Shown here piece by piece: positions 1 through 10,076 of a DNA stretch of 47,125 nt; position 1 is the first letter of the stretch; each line of letters opens with the position of its first letter. A program made the translations under genes and the position numbers. This DNA comes from Bacteroidales bacterium (GTDB lineage: Bacteria; Bacteroidota; Bacteroidia; Bacteroidales; UBA932), in the NCBI GenBank assembly GCA_017428245.1, contig JAFRRF010000012.1, forward strand, positions 1 through 47,125. Reading direction: 5' to 3'. A model generated the notes under the pieces. The model ran no database searches. It was not told the origin of the DNA and saw only the letters and a program-made list of their open reading frames with translations.

Positions 1-138
1 GATCTGGATATGGGGCGTCCCCAGATCGAGACCGCACGCAGCCACCGTGCCGGCACGCTTGTTTGACTCCCTGACGGCCAAAGCCTTGGCAGCTTTCCGT
101 CGGATGCCTTCGAGGGCATCGGCTGAGTTGATTTTCAT
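1..138 (-). CDS. Partial CDS, N-terminus of a possible (2Fe-2S) ferredoxin-like protein
   Basis: An open frame runs from an ATG at 138 off the left edge of the window, giving 46 residues that begin MKINSADALEGIRRKA. The opening, a short basic and acidic helix with an MKI-S--L--IR pattern, resembles the start of thioredoxin-fold (2Fe-2S) subunits that accompany NADH-dependent [FeFe] hydrogenases. A single Cys is seen at residue 35, but the usual cluster spacing cannot be judged from this fragment. The gene is divergent from hypB, so a hydrogenase-linked role would fit the neighbourhood. The family call is a weak inference; the open frame itself is clear. Confidence 0.4.
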   Translation of the reverse strand, partial: MKINSADALEGIRRKAAKALAVRESNKRAGTVAACGLDLGTPHIQI

Positions 139-255
139 TATACGTGTATTGGCTAATATTTTTGATAATTGTATTTTACAAATTTAATCATATTTTTCCA
201 ATTATTGGTCTTTTTTGGGGCAAAACTGTTACCAAAGCGCCCGTTTTCAGAAAAA

Positions 256-287
256 TTTGATTTTTCCGGTAAAAATGTTTATAATTG
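256..287 (+). promoter_or_regulatory. Putative Bacteroidota-type promoter of the hyp operon
   Basis: A TTTG -33 box (256-259) is followed after 20 bp by TATAATTG (280-287), a one-mismatch version of the TAnnTTTG -7 box. Transcription would start close to the hypB ATG at 294, so the leader would be very short. The surrounding 139-293 segment is strikingly AT-rich and otherwise shows nothing coding. Confidence 0.45.
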
Positions 288-293
288 CTCATT

Positions 294-968
294 ATGGACG
301 AGATTAAAATCATCGAAATCAAGAAAAGCGTCTTCGCCGACAACGACCAGGATGCAGCCAGGCTCCGCAAGGAATTAAAACAAAAAGGGGTCTATCTCCT
401 CAACCTGATGTCCGCCCCCGGCAGCGGGAAGACCACCACCCTCATCCGCACCATCAACCTGCTCAAGGACAAACTCCGCATCGCCGTGATGGAAGCCGAC
501 ATCGACAGCGACGTCGACGCCGTGAAGATCCGGGAGGCGACAGGCGTCCCTTCCATCCAGCTGCATACCGGCGGCATGTGCCACCTCGACGCCGAGATGA
601 CGCAGCAGGGCCTCGACAACCTGGCCTTGCAGGACATCGATCTGGTCATTCTGGAAAACGTGGGCAACCTGGTCTGTCCGGCCGAATTCGACACCGGCGC
701 CGTACGCAACGCGATGATTCTGTCGGTCCCCGAAGGCGACGACAAACCGCTCAAGTATCCGCTGATGTTCACGGTCTGCGACACCGTGGTCGTCAACAAA
801 ACCGACGTGCTCCCCTACTTTGATTTCGACCTCGACCGCTGCCGCGCGAACGTCCGCCTGCGCAATCCCGAAGCGCGCGTCATCCCCATCTGCGCCAAGA
901 CCGGCGAAGGCGTGAAGGACTTCGCCGACTGGCTGCTGCAGGAAGTACGAAACTGGAAACAATCCTAA
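294..968 (+). CDS. hypB: Hydrogenase nickel incorporation GTPase HypB
   Basis: A 224-residue protein of the SIMIBI GTPase class that delivers nickel to [NiFe]-hydrogenase precursors together with HypA. Visible motifs are the P-loop APGSGKTT (about residues 41-48), EADIDSD in switch I, the metal-site motif GGMCHLDAEM (Cys96-His97) and the guanine-specificity motif NKTD. There is no His-rich N-terminal nickel-storage stretch and no N-terminal CxxCGC motif, so this is the short form. The ATG at 294 is preferred over an in-frame TTG at 285, which lies inside the putative -7 box. The next gene begins 10 bp after the stop and hypA lies one gene further on, so one operon is likely. Confidence 0.93.
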   Translation: MDEIKIIEIKKSVFADNDQDAARLRKELKQKGVYLLNLMSAPGSGKTTTLIRTINLLKDKLRIAVMEADIDSDVDAVKIREATGVPSIQLHTGGMCHLDAEMTQQGLDNLALQDIDLVILENVGNLVCPAEFDTGAVRNAMILSVPEGDDKPLKYPLMFTVCDTVVVNKTDVLPYFDFDLDRCRANVRLRNPEARVIPICAKTGEGVKDFADWLLQEVRNWKQS

Positions 969-978
969 ACACATCGAT

Positions 979-3804
979 ATGCCCGAGATGTCCCAGAAAT
1001 TTGTCCCCAAGCATTTTGGCGACAAAAATCCCAATCCGAAACTTATCAAGCTGGTCCGGCACGTCACCGACCGCATTCCAGGCAAGATCAAGATGACCAC
1101 CGAGGCGCCCGAATACTGGGGCCTTGCCTGCATCTTCGAAGACGAGATGGATCCCATCACACGGGAAGCCGCCCTCGACCTGATGCTCGACATGCTTCCC
1201 CGCAATCCGGTGAAGGTGCGCAAGCACTGGACGAATGCGCAGCTCCACGAAATGAACCGCCTCAAGCACTATGCTTCCACGGAACAGGCATTCGACGACC
1301 TGCTCGACCTGATGGCACGGCTGGGAATCATGGAGTACGACTACGGCGACAAATACACGAAGGACGGTCCGGTCCCCGGCACCACCTACGAACGGAAAGA
1401 CCGCGTGTACTGGGTGCCGATGTTCGTTCCGGGCAGTGCGGAATACACCAATATGAACGAAGCGCTGATGCAAAAGCACCCGGAACTGGGCATGTTCTTC
1501 GAACGCATGACTTTCCTTCCGCTGGAGAAGATCACCCCCAGTGTCCCGATGGGCGGCTCGGGCATCGGCATGCACGTCATCCCGGTCGAGAAGGCCATTT
1601 CGATGGAGAACCAGTCCATCGACATCGAGCACATTTCCTATTGGCTCAAGCGGTATGAAGGCCACCTGGCCGTGGGCATCTGTTCCTGCCGCATCGGGCG
1701 CAAACTGCTCGATGAAGGCTGCGCCGACGATTACCACGACTGGTGCATCGGCGTCGGGGACATGGCTGAATACCTAAACGAAACCGGACGCGGCCACTAC
1801 ATCACCTACGACGAGTGCATGGCCATCCTCAAGAAAGCCGAAGACCACGGCTTCGTCCACCAGATCACCAACATCGACGGCGAGGGCAAGATCTTCGCCA
1901 TCTGCAACTGCAATGTCAAGATCTGCAACGCATTGCGCACCTCGCAGCTTTTCAACACCCCGAACATGTCGCGCAGCGCTTATGTGGCGAAGGTCGATCC
2001 CAACAACTGCGTGGCCTGCGGACGCTGTGTGGAATACTGCCCGGCCGGCGCCGTGAAACTCGGCCAAAAACTCTGCACCAAGCACGGCGAACAGACCTAT
2101 CCCAAACAAGAACTCCCCGACGCGACGAAATGGGGCCCGCACAAATGGAACGAGGATTACCGCGACCGGAACCGCATCAACTGCTACCCGACGGGTACGG
2201 CGCCCTGCAAGACCGCCTGCCCGGCGCACATCGCCGTCCAGGGCTATCTGAAAAAAGCGGCGGAAGGCAAGTATAGGGAAGCGTTGGAACTCATCAAGCG
2301 CGAGAATCCGTTCCCGGCCGTCTGCGGCCGCATCTGCAACCGCCGCTGCGAAGACGCCTGCACCCGCGGCACCATCGACCAGCCGATCGCCATCGATGCC
2401 GTCAAGAAATTCATCGCGGAACAGGATCTCAAGGCCGAGACACGCTTCGTCCCCGAAGTGAACATCTGTTCCAACGTCAAGGAGCGCTGGGACGAGAAGA
2501 TTGCCGTCATCGGCGGCGGTCCGGCCGGCCTTAGCTGCGCCTATTACCTGGCTACGATGGGATACAAGCCCACCGTCTTCGAGAAGAACGCCGAGCCCGG
2601 CGGCATGCTCCGCTACGGCATCCCTTCCTATAAATTGGAGAAAGAGGTCATCGCAGCGGAGATCGACATTATGCGCGAGATCGGCGTCGAGATCCGTACC
2701 GGCGTGGAAGTCGGCAAGGACGTGACCATCGCCCAGTTGCGCGAACAGGGCTACAAGGGCTTCTACGTAGCCATCGGCTGCCAGGGCGGACGTCTGCCCG
2801 GTATCCCCGGCGAGACCCTCCCTGGCACCACGACGGCCATCGACTTCCTCCACGAAGCCAATACCGGCAAAGTCCCCGTATCGGGCAAGGTGGTGGTCGT
2901 GGGGGGCGGCAACGTGGCCATCGACGCGGCGCGCGTAGCACTGCGCAGCGGCGCTTCGTCGGTGACGATGCTGTCGCTCGAAACCGAGGACATTATGCCC
3001 GCCTCGCCGGAAGAGCGCCGCGAAGCGCGCGAGGACGGCGTGGTCATCAATCCCGGCTGGGGCCCGAAGGAAGTGCTCGGCGACGGCAAGGTCACGGGCA
3101 TCGTCTTCAAGAAATGTACTTCCGTCTTCAACGCGGAGCATAAGTTCGCGCCCGAATACGACGAAAACGAACTGATCACACTCGAAGCCGACCAGGTGAT
3201 TTTCGCCATCGGCCAGACCGTGGTCCTCAAGGATCTGCTCAAGGACACCAAGGTCGAGTTCTTCCGCGGTGTCTATCCGGTAGCCGACAGACTTACCTAC
3301 CAGACGGCCGAGCCCGACATCTTCGTGGGCGGTGATGTCTTTACCGGCCCGAAGTTCGCCATCGACGCCATCGCCGCCGGCAAGGAGGCCGCCGAGTCGC
3401 TGCACCGCTTCGTCCAGCACGGCCATATGACCATCGGCCGCAACCGCCGCGACTTCATCGAACTCAACAAGGACGACATCGTGGTGGAATCCTACGACAA
3501 CGGCGCCCGCCAGGTCGAAGGCCACGACAATGCGAAGGGCCCGTTCCGCGAATATACCCTGGCTCTCACAGAAGAGCAAGTGCGCAAGGAAACGGCGCGC
3601 TGCCTCTCCTGCGGTGCCTCGGTCGTGGACGAGAACAAGTGCATCGGTTGCGGCGTCTGCACCACCAAATGCGCCTTCGACGCCATCCACCTGCACCGCG
3701 AGCACCCCGAAGCCAGTGTCATGCGGACTTCGGAAGACAAGTTCAGCGGCATCCTGCCCTATATGGTCAAGCGTACCGGAAAAATATTGTTCAAGAAGAA
3801 ATAA
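979..3804 (+). CDS. Large Fe-S/FAD/NAD(P) oxidoreductase, SfrB/GltD-like
   Basis: A 941-residue cytoplasmic redox protein. In order: an N-terminal domain with Cys motifs CSCRIG..C (about 235) and CNCNVKIC (about 310); a ferredoxin motif CVACGRCVEYC (about 343); the GltD-type Cys-rich linker with CKTACPAH and CGRICNRRCEDAC (about 410-460); an FAD motif GGGPAGLSCAYYL (about 508); an NAD(P) motif GGGNVAIDAARVAL (about 640); and a C-terminal ferredoxin motif CIGCGVCTTKC (about 890). The middle matches the small subunit of glutamate synthase and NfnB/SfrB-type flavoproteins, which move electrons between NAD(P)H and Fe-S partners. It sits between hypB and hypA and its stop overlaps the hypA ATG, so it is very probably cotranscribed with them. 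The electron partner and substrate are unknown. Confidence 0.85.
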   Translation: MPEMSQKFVPKHFGDKNPNPKLIKLVRHVTDRIPGKIKMTTEAPEYWGLACIFEDEMDPITREAALDLMLDMLPRNPVKVRKHWTNAQLHEMNRLKHYASTEQAFDDLLDLMARLGIMEYDYGDKYTKDGPVPGTTYERKDRVYWVPMFVPGSAEYTNMNEALMQKHPELGMFFERMTFLPLEKITPSVPMGGSGIGMHVIPVEKAISMENQSIDIEHISYWLKRYEGHLAVGICSCRIGRKLLDEGCADDYHDWCIGVGDMAEYLNETGRGHYITYDECMAILKKAEDHGFVHQITNIDGEGKIFAICNCNVKICNALRTSQLFNTPNMSRSAYVAKVDPNNCVACGRCVEYCPAGAVKLGQKLCTKHGEQTYPKQELPDATKWGPHKWNEDYRDRNRINCYPTGTAPCKTACPAHIAVQGYLKKAAEGKYREALELIKRENPFPAVCGRICNRRCEDACTRGTIDQPIAIDAVKKFIAEQDLKAETRFVPEVNICSNVKERWDEKIAVIGGGPAGLSCAYYLATMGYKPTVFEKNAEPGGMLRYGIPSYKLEKEVIAAEIDIMREIGVEIRTGVEVGKDVTIAQLREQGYKGFYVAIGCQGGRLPGIPGETLPGTTTAIDFLHEANTGKVPVSGKVVVVGGGNVAIDAARVALRSGASSVTMLSLETEDIMPASPEERREAREDGVVINPGWGPKEVLGDGKVTGIVFKKCTSVFNAEHKFAPEYDENELITLEADQVIFAIGQTVVLKDLLKDTKVEFFRGVYPVADRLTYQTAEPDIFVGGDVFTGPKFAIDAIAAGKEAAESLHRFVQHGHMTIGRNRRDFIELNKDDIVVESYDNGARQVEGHDNAKGPFREYTLALTEEQVRKETARCLSCGASVVDENKCIGCGVCTTKCAFDAIHLHREHPEASVMRTSEDKFSGILPYMVKRTGKILFKKK

Positions 3805-4154
3805 TGCACGAACTGGGCATCGTATTCTACATCATCCGCGACGTGAAGCAGGTGGCCGAAGAAAACCACGTGAACCACGTCTCCGCGGTGGTGATGGACA
3901 TCGGCGAAGTATCGACCGTCGTGCCGCATCTGCTGTCCGACTGCTGGCGCTGGGCCGCCGACAAGGAAGACTTGCTGAAAGGATGCGAACTGAAGGTCAA
4001 CCTCACCCCGGCCGTGACGCATTGCGACGGCTGCGGACGCGAGTACGCGACGGTGTCCTATGGGAAAACCTGCCCGCACTGCCACAGTGAAAATACCTGG
4101 CTGCTTCGGGGGAACGAAGTGGAAATCAAAGAGATAGAAGTCAAAGACACATAA
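3804..4154 (+). CDS. hypA: Hydrogenase maturation nickel metallochaperone HypA
   Basis: A 116-residue protein starting MHELGI, the conserved N-terminal nickel-binding Met-His-Glu motif. The zinc site is visible near residues 73-93 as C-DGC followed by C-PHC. This is the usual HypA length. The ATG overlaps the stop of the oxidoreductase gene by one base, which indicates translational coupling, and fixes the start although the frame stays open further upstream. HypA passes nickel to the hydrogenase large subunit with HypB. No hydrogenase structural gene is visible in the window, so its client must lie elsewhere, perhaps beyond the left edge; a urease client cannot be excluded. Confidence 0.93.
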   Translation: MHELGIVFYIIRDVKQVAEENHVNHVSAVVMDIGEVSTVVPHLLSDCWRWAADKEDLLKGCELKVNLTPAVTHCDGCGREYATVSYGKTCPHCHSENTWLLRGNEVEIKEIEVKDT

Positions 4155-4181
4155 ACCTAATCAATAACTAAACCCTACACT

Positions 4182-5285
4182 ATGTTTTTCCAAGTTTATG
4201 GAGAGCACGCCTTCGCACAATGGGGCATGCTGATCGTGGTCCTGCTGGGCCTGATCCTCTTCAATGAATTCGCCCGTCGCACCAAGGCAGGCGGCATCAT
4301 CACCTTCCTGGCCATTCCGCTGGTCCTGACCGTGTACTTCCTCGCCATCTGGATCGGCGTGAGGACCGGCAAGGAATGGGCGCTCACCAACCAGACCCAC
4401 GTCTATATGCAGGGCTGGTTCCACTATGCCAAGCTCTACGCCGCGACGGCGGGCTGTATCGGCTTCATGATGATCAAGTACAAATGGGGCATCGGCGCCA
4501 AACACTGGTTCAAACCCTTCCCGTTCATCATCGTGGCCATCAACATCCTGATTGCCTGCGTCTCCGACTTTGAATCCGCTGTGATGGGATGGAACAGATG
4601 GTGGCTCACCTCCGAAGGCGTCTGGCAGTATGGCGGCTGGCACAACGTGATGAACGGCGTGGCCGGTCTGCTCAACATCTTCTGTATGACCGCCTGGTGG
4701 AGCGTCTATGCGTCGAAGGACAAGAAGGATATGATCTGGGCCGACATGACCTGGGTTTACATCGTAATCTACGATATCTGGAACTTCGCCTACACCTACA
4801 ACTGCCTGCCTACTCACTCCTGGTACTGCGGTATCGCCCTGCTGCTGGCCCCGACCATCGCGGCCCTCTGCTGGAACCGCGGCGGCTGGATCCAGAACCG
4901 CGCCAACACCCTGGCCATCTGGTGCATGTTCGCCCAGGTGTTCCCGCTCTTCCAGGAAACCTTCAAGAACGGCCAGCAGTGGTTCCCCTGGGCCACGCTG
5001 CCTGTCCTCTACCCCGAAGGTGTCGGAACCATCCAGAAACTCTACGAAGCCGGCGGACAGGCTGCCGTCGACGGCATCGTGGGAACGACCGTCGATCCCT
5101 CCGTGGTCGCTGCCAATCCTTCGATGATGATCTTCATCAGCGCCCTCGCCCTGATCACGAATGTCATCGCACTCGGCTACATCATCGCTGTCTCGAAGAA
5201 ACGTCACATCAACCCGTACAAGCAGGACGTCTTCGTCAACCAGAAGTACTACAAAGATGCCATGGCCCGCGCCGACCTCTCGTAA
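4182..5285 (+). CDS. DUF5692 family multi-pass membrane protein
   Basis: A 367-residue inner-membrane protein with about nine hydrophobic segments, rich in Trp and Tyr, with conserved-looking stretches such as FHYAKLYAATAGCIGF and WNFAYTYNCL. I recognise it as the DUF5692 type seen in Bacteroidota and other gut anaerobes; no function is established. It begins 27 bp after hypA on the same strand and ends just before two hairpins, so it is probably the last gene of the hyp operon. Association with hydrogenase maturation genes suggests, but does not show, a role in hydrogen or redox metabolism. Confidence 0.7.
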   Translation: MFFQVYGEHAFAQWGMLIVVLLGLILFNEFARRTKAGGIITFLAIPLVLTVYFLAIWIGVRTGKEWALTNQTHVYMQGWFHYAKLYAATAGCIGFMMIKYKWGIGAKHWFKPFPFIIVAINILIACVSDFESAVMGWNRWWLTSEGVWQYGGWHNVMNGVAGLLNIFCMTAWWSVYASKDKKDMIWADMTWVYIVIYDIWNFAYTYNCLPTHSWYCGIALLLAPTIAALCWNRGGWIQNRANTLAIWCMFAQVFPLFQETFKNGQQWFPWATLPVLYPEGVGTIQKLYEAGGQAAVDGIVGTTVDPSVVAANPSMMIFISALALITNVIALGYIIAVSKKRHINPYKQDVFVNQKYYKDAMARADLS

Positions 5286-5293
5286 ACAAAAAG

Positions 5294-5314
5294 ACCCCCG
5301 GTCAAGCCGGGGGT
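5294..5314 (+). repeat. Perfect hairpin, first of a tandem pair
   Basis: ACCCCCGG (5294-5301) and CCGGGGGT (5307-5314) form an 8-bp GC-rich stem with a 5-nt loop TCAAG. No U-tract follows. It lies directly behind the DUF5692 stop codon and could be a REP-like unit or add to termination. Confidence 0.6.
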
Positions 5315-5333
5315 GACAATCAATTTCTGCATC

Positions 5334-5361
5334 ATGCCCGGCTCCGGCCGGGCATCTTTTT

Positions 5362-5362
<1 letters not shown>
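5334..5362 (+). terminator. Rho-independent terminator of the hyp operon
   Basis: ATGCCCGG (5334-5341) pairs with CCGGGCAT (5348-5355) across a 6-nt loop, followed by C and a run of six T (5357-5362). It ends at the stop codon of the convergent clpX gene, so it separates the two transcripts. Confidence 0.75.
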
Positions 5363-6595
<1,233 letters not shown>

Positions 6596-6615
<20 letters not shown>

Positions 6616-7288
6616 TTCTGTTCCTTTCTACGATGCGGTCCACCATCCCGTATTTCATAGCCTCTTCGGCCGTCATCCAGAAGTCGCGGTCCGCGTCCTT
6701 GACAATCTGTTCCATCGGCTTGCCGGTGTGGTCACAAAGGATCTGGTAGAGTTCCTGCTTGAGTTTGAGGATCTCACGGACCGTGATCTCCATTTCGGAA
6801 GCCTGGCCCTCGGCACCGCCCATCGGCTGGTGGATCATCACGCGCGAATGCGGAAGCGCGGAACGCTTCCCCTGCGCACCGGCCGCCAGCAGGACCGAAG
6901 CCATCGAAGCGGCCATTCCGGTGCAGATCGTGGCCACGTCGGGCTGGATGGTCTGCATCGTGTCGTAAATGCCGAGACCGGAATAGACCACGCCGCCCGG
7001 GGAATTGATGTAGAGCATGATGTCGGCCTTCGGATCGTTGCTCTCCAGGAAAAGAAGCTGGGCCTGGATGATATTGGCCACATCGTCGTTGATGGGACAG
7101 CCCAGAAAGATGATGCGGTCCATCATCAGGCGGCTGAAGACATCCATCTGGGCGACATTGAGCTGGCGCTCCTCGATGATCATCGGGTTGATATAGCTTG
7201 CGTGAAGCGAATTGAACCGATGCAGGCTGAGGGAACTGATGCCACACCCGCGGATGGCGTATTTCTCGAATTCGGTCATTTTCGGCAA
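6596..7288 (-). CDS. clpP: ATP-dependent Clp protease proteolytic subunit ClpP
   Basis: A 230-residue serine protease forming the tetradecameric chamber served by ClpX. The catalytic triad is visible: Ser128 in GMAASMAS, His153 in [11 protein letters not shown] and Asp about 202 in DADRDFWM. The segment [21 protein letters not shown] is typical of Bacteroidota ClpP. The N-terminal 40 residues include the short extension common in this phylum. The gene begins 19 bp after tig and overlaps clpX by 20 bp, so a tig-clpP-clpX operon is likely. Confidence 0.97.
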
Positions 7289-7307
7289 AGAATTAATGGA
7301 AAAGGGC

Positions 7308-8627
7308 TTATTTCGTGAGTTCCCGCATCTTTTCGAGCGAGATCTTCTTCTTCTCGAGTGTCGCGTTATTGCGGACCCAGGTCAGGACAATGTCGTCTTC
7401 GACGTGCTCGACGATGCGTTCCGCCTGCTGGCGGTCGGCGAGCAGCTGCTCGGCATACTTGGTCAGGTGTTCTTCCGGAACATTGTTCATTCCGTACATA
7501 GCGAACTGATAGGAAGCCATCGAAAGGGCCTGTTTCATCACGTCGTCTTTCTCCACCTTCAGGTCCTGGTCCTTCATGATCTTGGTACGGACCATGTTCC
7601 AACGGAAATCCTTGGCAAAGAGGTCGTACTCAGCCTCGATCTGCTCCATCGTGAACTTGTCGTCGTTGGCGAACTTGATCCAGCGCTTCATAAAAGCATC
7701 GGGCAGCTGGATGGCGGCCTTGCCGATCAGATATTCCTTGGCATCGATCATAAAACGGTAATCGCTCTCGCGGGCGTATTCCGCCTGCAGGCGTTCCTTC
7801 ACCTTGGCCTCGAATTCCGCCTCGTCCTTGCAGGCACCCTCGCCGAAGATCTGGTCGAAAGTCTGCTGGTTGAGCGGAGCGTCGACAAAGGTCTTGACAT
7901 CACCGACGGTCATCGTCCATTCAGACGGAAGGGTATCGAGTTCCTCTTTCTTGACGTGGAACATCGCGGCGCGGTCAGCTTCGTTGGGGAACGACTTGAC
8001 GATGTCAACCTGCCTCGTATCGCCCTTCTTCAGGCCGACAAAGCCCTTCTTCACGTCGTCCGGCATGCTGCGAAGTGCCACATAGGCACTTTCGACTTTC
8101 TGCTCACCGCTGACGAAGTCGGCGATCACGAAATCGTCTTCCTTTGCGGCTTCGCCGCTTTCAAGCTGGCCGAACTGCTTGAGCAGGCCGTGACGGTAAT
8201 CCTCGAGGGCCGCCTTGGTGACGGTTACCGTATAATACGGAATCTTGTCCTCGGCCGATACGGTCAGATTCACTTCCGGAGCGACGGCGATGTCGAAATC
8301 GAAGGAGAATTCGTCAGGATTCTCCCAATTGTTGTCAGACTGTTTCTCGCTCGGAAGCGGTTCGCCGAGCACATTCAATTTGTTTTCTTCGATGAACTTG
8401 TTCAGTGCATCCGTCACCAGCGTATTCACCGTCTCGCCCAGCGCCTGGCCGCCGTGCAGCTTCTCGATCAGGCCCATCGGAGCCATGCCGCGGCGGAAAC
8501 CGCGGATCTCGGCGGTACGACGGAACTCATTGAGTTTCTTCTTTCTGGGTTCAGCCCAATCGTTTTTGTCGAGGGCGATATTGACGGTCATATTGAGGTC
8601 GTCAACCTGGTTTTTCGTTACTTTCAT
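7308..8627 (-). CDS. tig: Trigger factor, ribosome-associated chaperone
   Basis: A 439-residue protein with an N-terminal ribosome-binding domain starting MKVTKNQVDDLNMTV and carrying GFRRGMAPMGLIEKLHG (about 45-61), which contains the position of the GFRxGxxP signature that docks on ribosomal protein uL23. A divergent central domain and a helical C-terminal cradle follow. The Bacteroidota form often lacks an obvious FKBP active site and none is recognised here. It heads the tig-clpP-clpX operon and has its own -7 box 49 bp upstream. Confidence 0.93.
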   Translation of the reverse strand: MKVTKNQVDDLNMTVNIALDKNDWAEPRKKKLNEFRRTAEIRGFRRGMAPMGLIEKLHGGQALGETVNTLVTDALNKFIEENKLNVLGEPLPSEKQSDNNWENPDEFSFDFDIAVAPEVNLTVSAEDKIPYYTVTVTKAALEDYRHGLLKQFGQLESGEAAKEDDFVIADFVSGEQKVESAYVALRSMPDDVKKGFVGLKKGDTRQVDIVKSFPNEADRAAMFHVKKEELDTLPSEWTMTVGDVKTFVDAPLNQQTFDQIFGEGACKDEAEFEAKVKERLQAEYARESDYRFMIDAKEYLIGKAAIQLPDAFMKRWIKFANDDKFTMEQIEAEYDLFAKDFRWNMVRTKIMKDQDLKVEKDDVMKQALSMASYQFAMYGMNNVPEEHLTKYAEQLLADRQQAERIVEHVEDDIVLTWVRNNATLEKKKISLEKMRELTK

Positions 8628-8675
8628 ATAGATACTTGCATTATTTTTGAATTAGGATGTCCCCTTAAAGGGATG

Positions 8676-8683
8676 CAAAGTTA
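8676..8683 (-). promoter_or_regulatory. -7 box of the tig operon
   Basis: On the minus strand this reads TAACTTTG, an exact TAnnTTTG match, leaving a leader of about 40 nt before the tig ATG. The leader holds the small palindrome CCCTT-A-AAGGG. No clear -33 TTTG is seen. The box lies only 12 bp from the oppositely directed -7 box of the M20 peptidase gene. Confidence 0.6.
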
Positions 8684-8695
8684 TAAAAAAATAGC

Positions 8696-8703
8696 TATAT
8701 TTG
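8696..8703 (+). promoter_or_regulatory. -7 box of the M20 dipeptidase gene
   Basis: TATATTTG matches TAnnTTTG exactly. Transcription would start near 8709-8712, which places the first in-frame ATG (8710) at the transcript end and supports the second ATG at 8728 as the real start. Confidence 0.6.
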
Positions 8704-8727
8704 TAGGAAATGGTTAACAAAATCTCT

Positions 8728-10074
8728 ATGAAACAATACATTGAACAGAACAAGGAACGGTTTTTCGAAGAGCTGTTCTCGATTCTCCGCATTCCTTCCA
8801 TCAGTTCCGAAGAAGCCCACAAGTCCGACATGTACCGCTGCGCCGAACGGCTCACCGAGCTCCTGCTCGCGGCCGGCGCCGACAAAGCCGACGTTTACGA
8901 GACGACAGGCCATCCCGTGGTCTACGGCGAGAAAATCATCGATCCGAAGAAGCCCACTGTCCTGGTCTACGGTCACTACGATGTGATGCCGGTCGATCCG
9001 GTCGGTCTTTGGGTATCCCCGCCCTTCGAGCCCGAAATCCGCGACGGCGCCATCTACGCCCGCGGCGCCAACGACGACAAGGGCCAGACCTTCATGCACA
9101 TCAAGGCATTTGAATATCTGGTGGCGAAAAAGAAACTCCGCCACAACATCAAGTTCATCTTCGAAGGCGAAGAGGAAATGGGCTCCGCTGCGCTCTCCCA
9201 GTGGATCAAGACGCACAAGAAGCTGCTGGCCTGCGACATCATCCTCGTGTCCGACACCACGATGCTCAACGAGAAGATCCCTTCGATCAACTGCGGCATG
9301 CGCGGCATCACCTATATGGAAGTGAAGGTTACCGGCCCGAAGAAGGACCTGCACTCCGGCCACTACGGCGGCGGCGTATTCAATCCCATCAACACGCTCT
9401 GCAAGATGATCGCCTCGCTCATCGACGAAGACGGCCACATCACCATCAAGGGATTCTACGACGACGTGATCGAGCTCAGCCGCAAAGACCGCAAGATGCT
9501 CGGCCGCGCCCCCTACGACGCCAAGGAATATATGGACAGCATCGGGGTGAAGGCGCTTACGGGTGAGAAAGGCTATACGACGCTGGAACGCGTCGGCATC
9601 CGCCCCTGCCTCGACGTGAACGGAATCTGGGGCGGCTATATCGGCGAAGGGTCCAAGACGGTGATACCGAGCACGGCACACGCGAAGATTTCGATGCGTC
9701 TCGTGCCGAACCAGGATTCAAAGACCATCGCCAAATTGTTCGCCAAGCATTTCAAGTCCCTGGCGCCGAAAGGCGTGACGGTCGAAGTCGAAGAGAAGCA
9801 CGGCGGCGACGGCTTCCTGATCCCCATCTCGTCGAAAGCCTACAAGGCCGCGTCGAAAGCCGTGGGGCAAGTCTACGGCATCGAGCCCGTCCCCAGCCGC
9901 GGCGGCGGCAGCATCGCCATCCTGGCCGAGATGCAGCGCGCCCTCCACGCCGACCCGCTCCTGATGGGCTTCGGTCTCGAGCGCGACTCGATCCACTCCC
10001 CCAACGAAAGCTACCTCCTCGACCAGCTCTTCAAGGGCATGGAATCCATCGCCCTCTTCTATCAGTACTTCTGA
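8728..10074 (+). CDS. M20 family metallo-dipeptidase
   Basis: A 448-residue cytoplasmic peptidase of the M20 family (CNDP-like dipeptidases). Zinc-site motifs visible are YGHYDVMPVDP, GANDDKGQ, the catalytic Glu pair in FEGEEEMGS, and DLHSGHYGG in the lid domain; the last zinc ligand is expected in the C-terminal GFGLERDSIHSPNES. No signal peptide is present. An ATG at 8710 is also in frame but overlaps the expected transcription start. The gene is monocistronic, convergent with the transposase-like gene, and is followed by a long hairpin. Likely role: hydrolysis of short peptides. Confidence 0.9.
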   Translation: MKQYIEQNKERFFEELFSILRIPSISSEEAHKSDMYRCAERLTELLLAAGADKADVYETTGHPVVYGEKIIDPKKPTVLVYGHYDVMPVDPVGLWVSPPFEPEIRDGAIYARGANDDKGQTFMHIKAFEYLVAKKKLRHNIKFIFEGEEEMGSAALSQWIKTHKKLLACDIILVSDTTMLNEKIPSINCGMRGITYMEVKVTGPKKDLHSGHYGGGVFNPINTLCKMIASLIDEDGHITIKGFYDDVIELSRKDRKMLGRAPYDAKEYMDSIGVKALTGEKGYTTLERVGIRPCLDVNGIWGGYIGEGSKTVIPSTAHAKISMRLVPNQDSKTIAKLFAKHFKSLAPKGVTVEVEEKHGGDGFLIPISSKAYKAASKAVGQVYGIEPVPSRGGGSIAILAEMQRALHADPLLMGFGLERDSIHSPNESYLLDQLFKGMESIALFYQYF

Positions 10075-10076
10075 TG

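Noticed and set aside
4161-5207. Long open frame opposite the DUF5692 gene, and similar long antisense frames such as 1774-3705 and 41537-43756
   Set aside because: High-GC codon use leaves the opposite strand open; translations are His/Asp/Val-rich with no family features, and the sense-strand genes are clearly recognisable.
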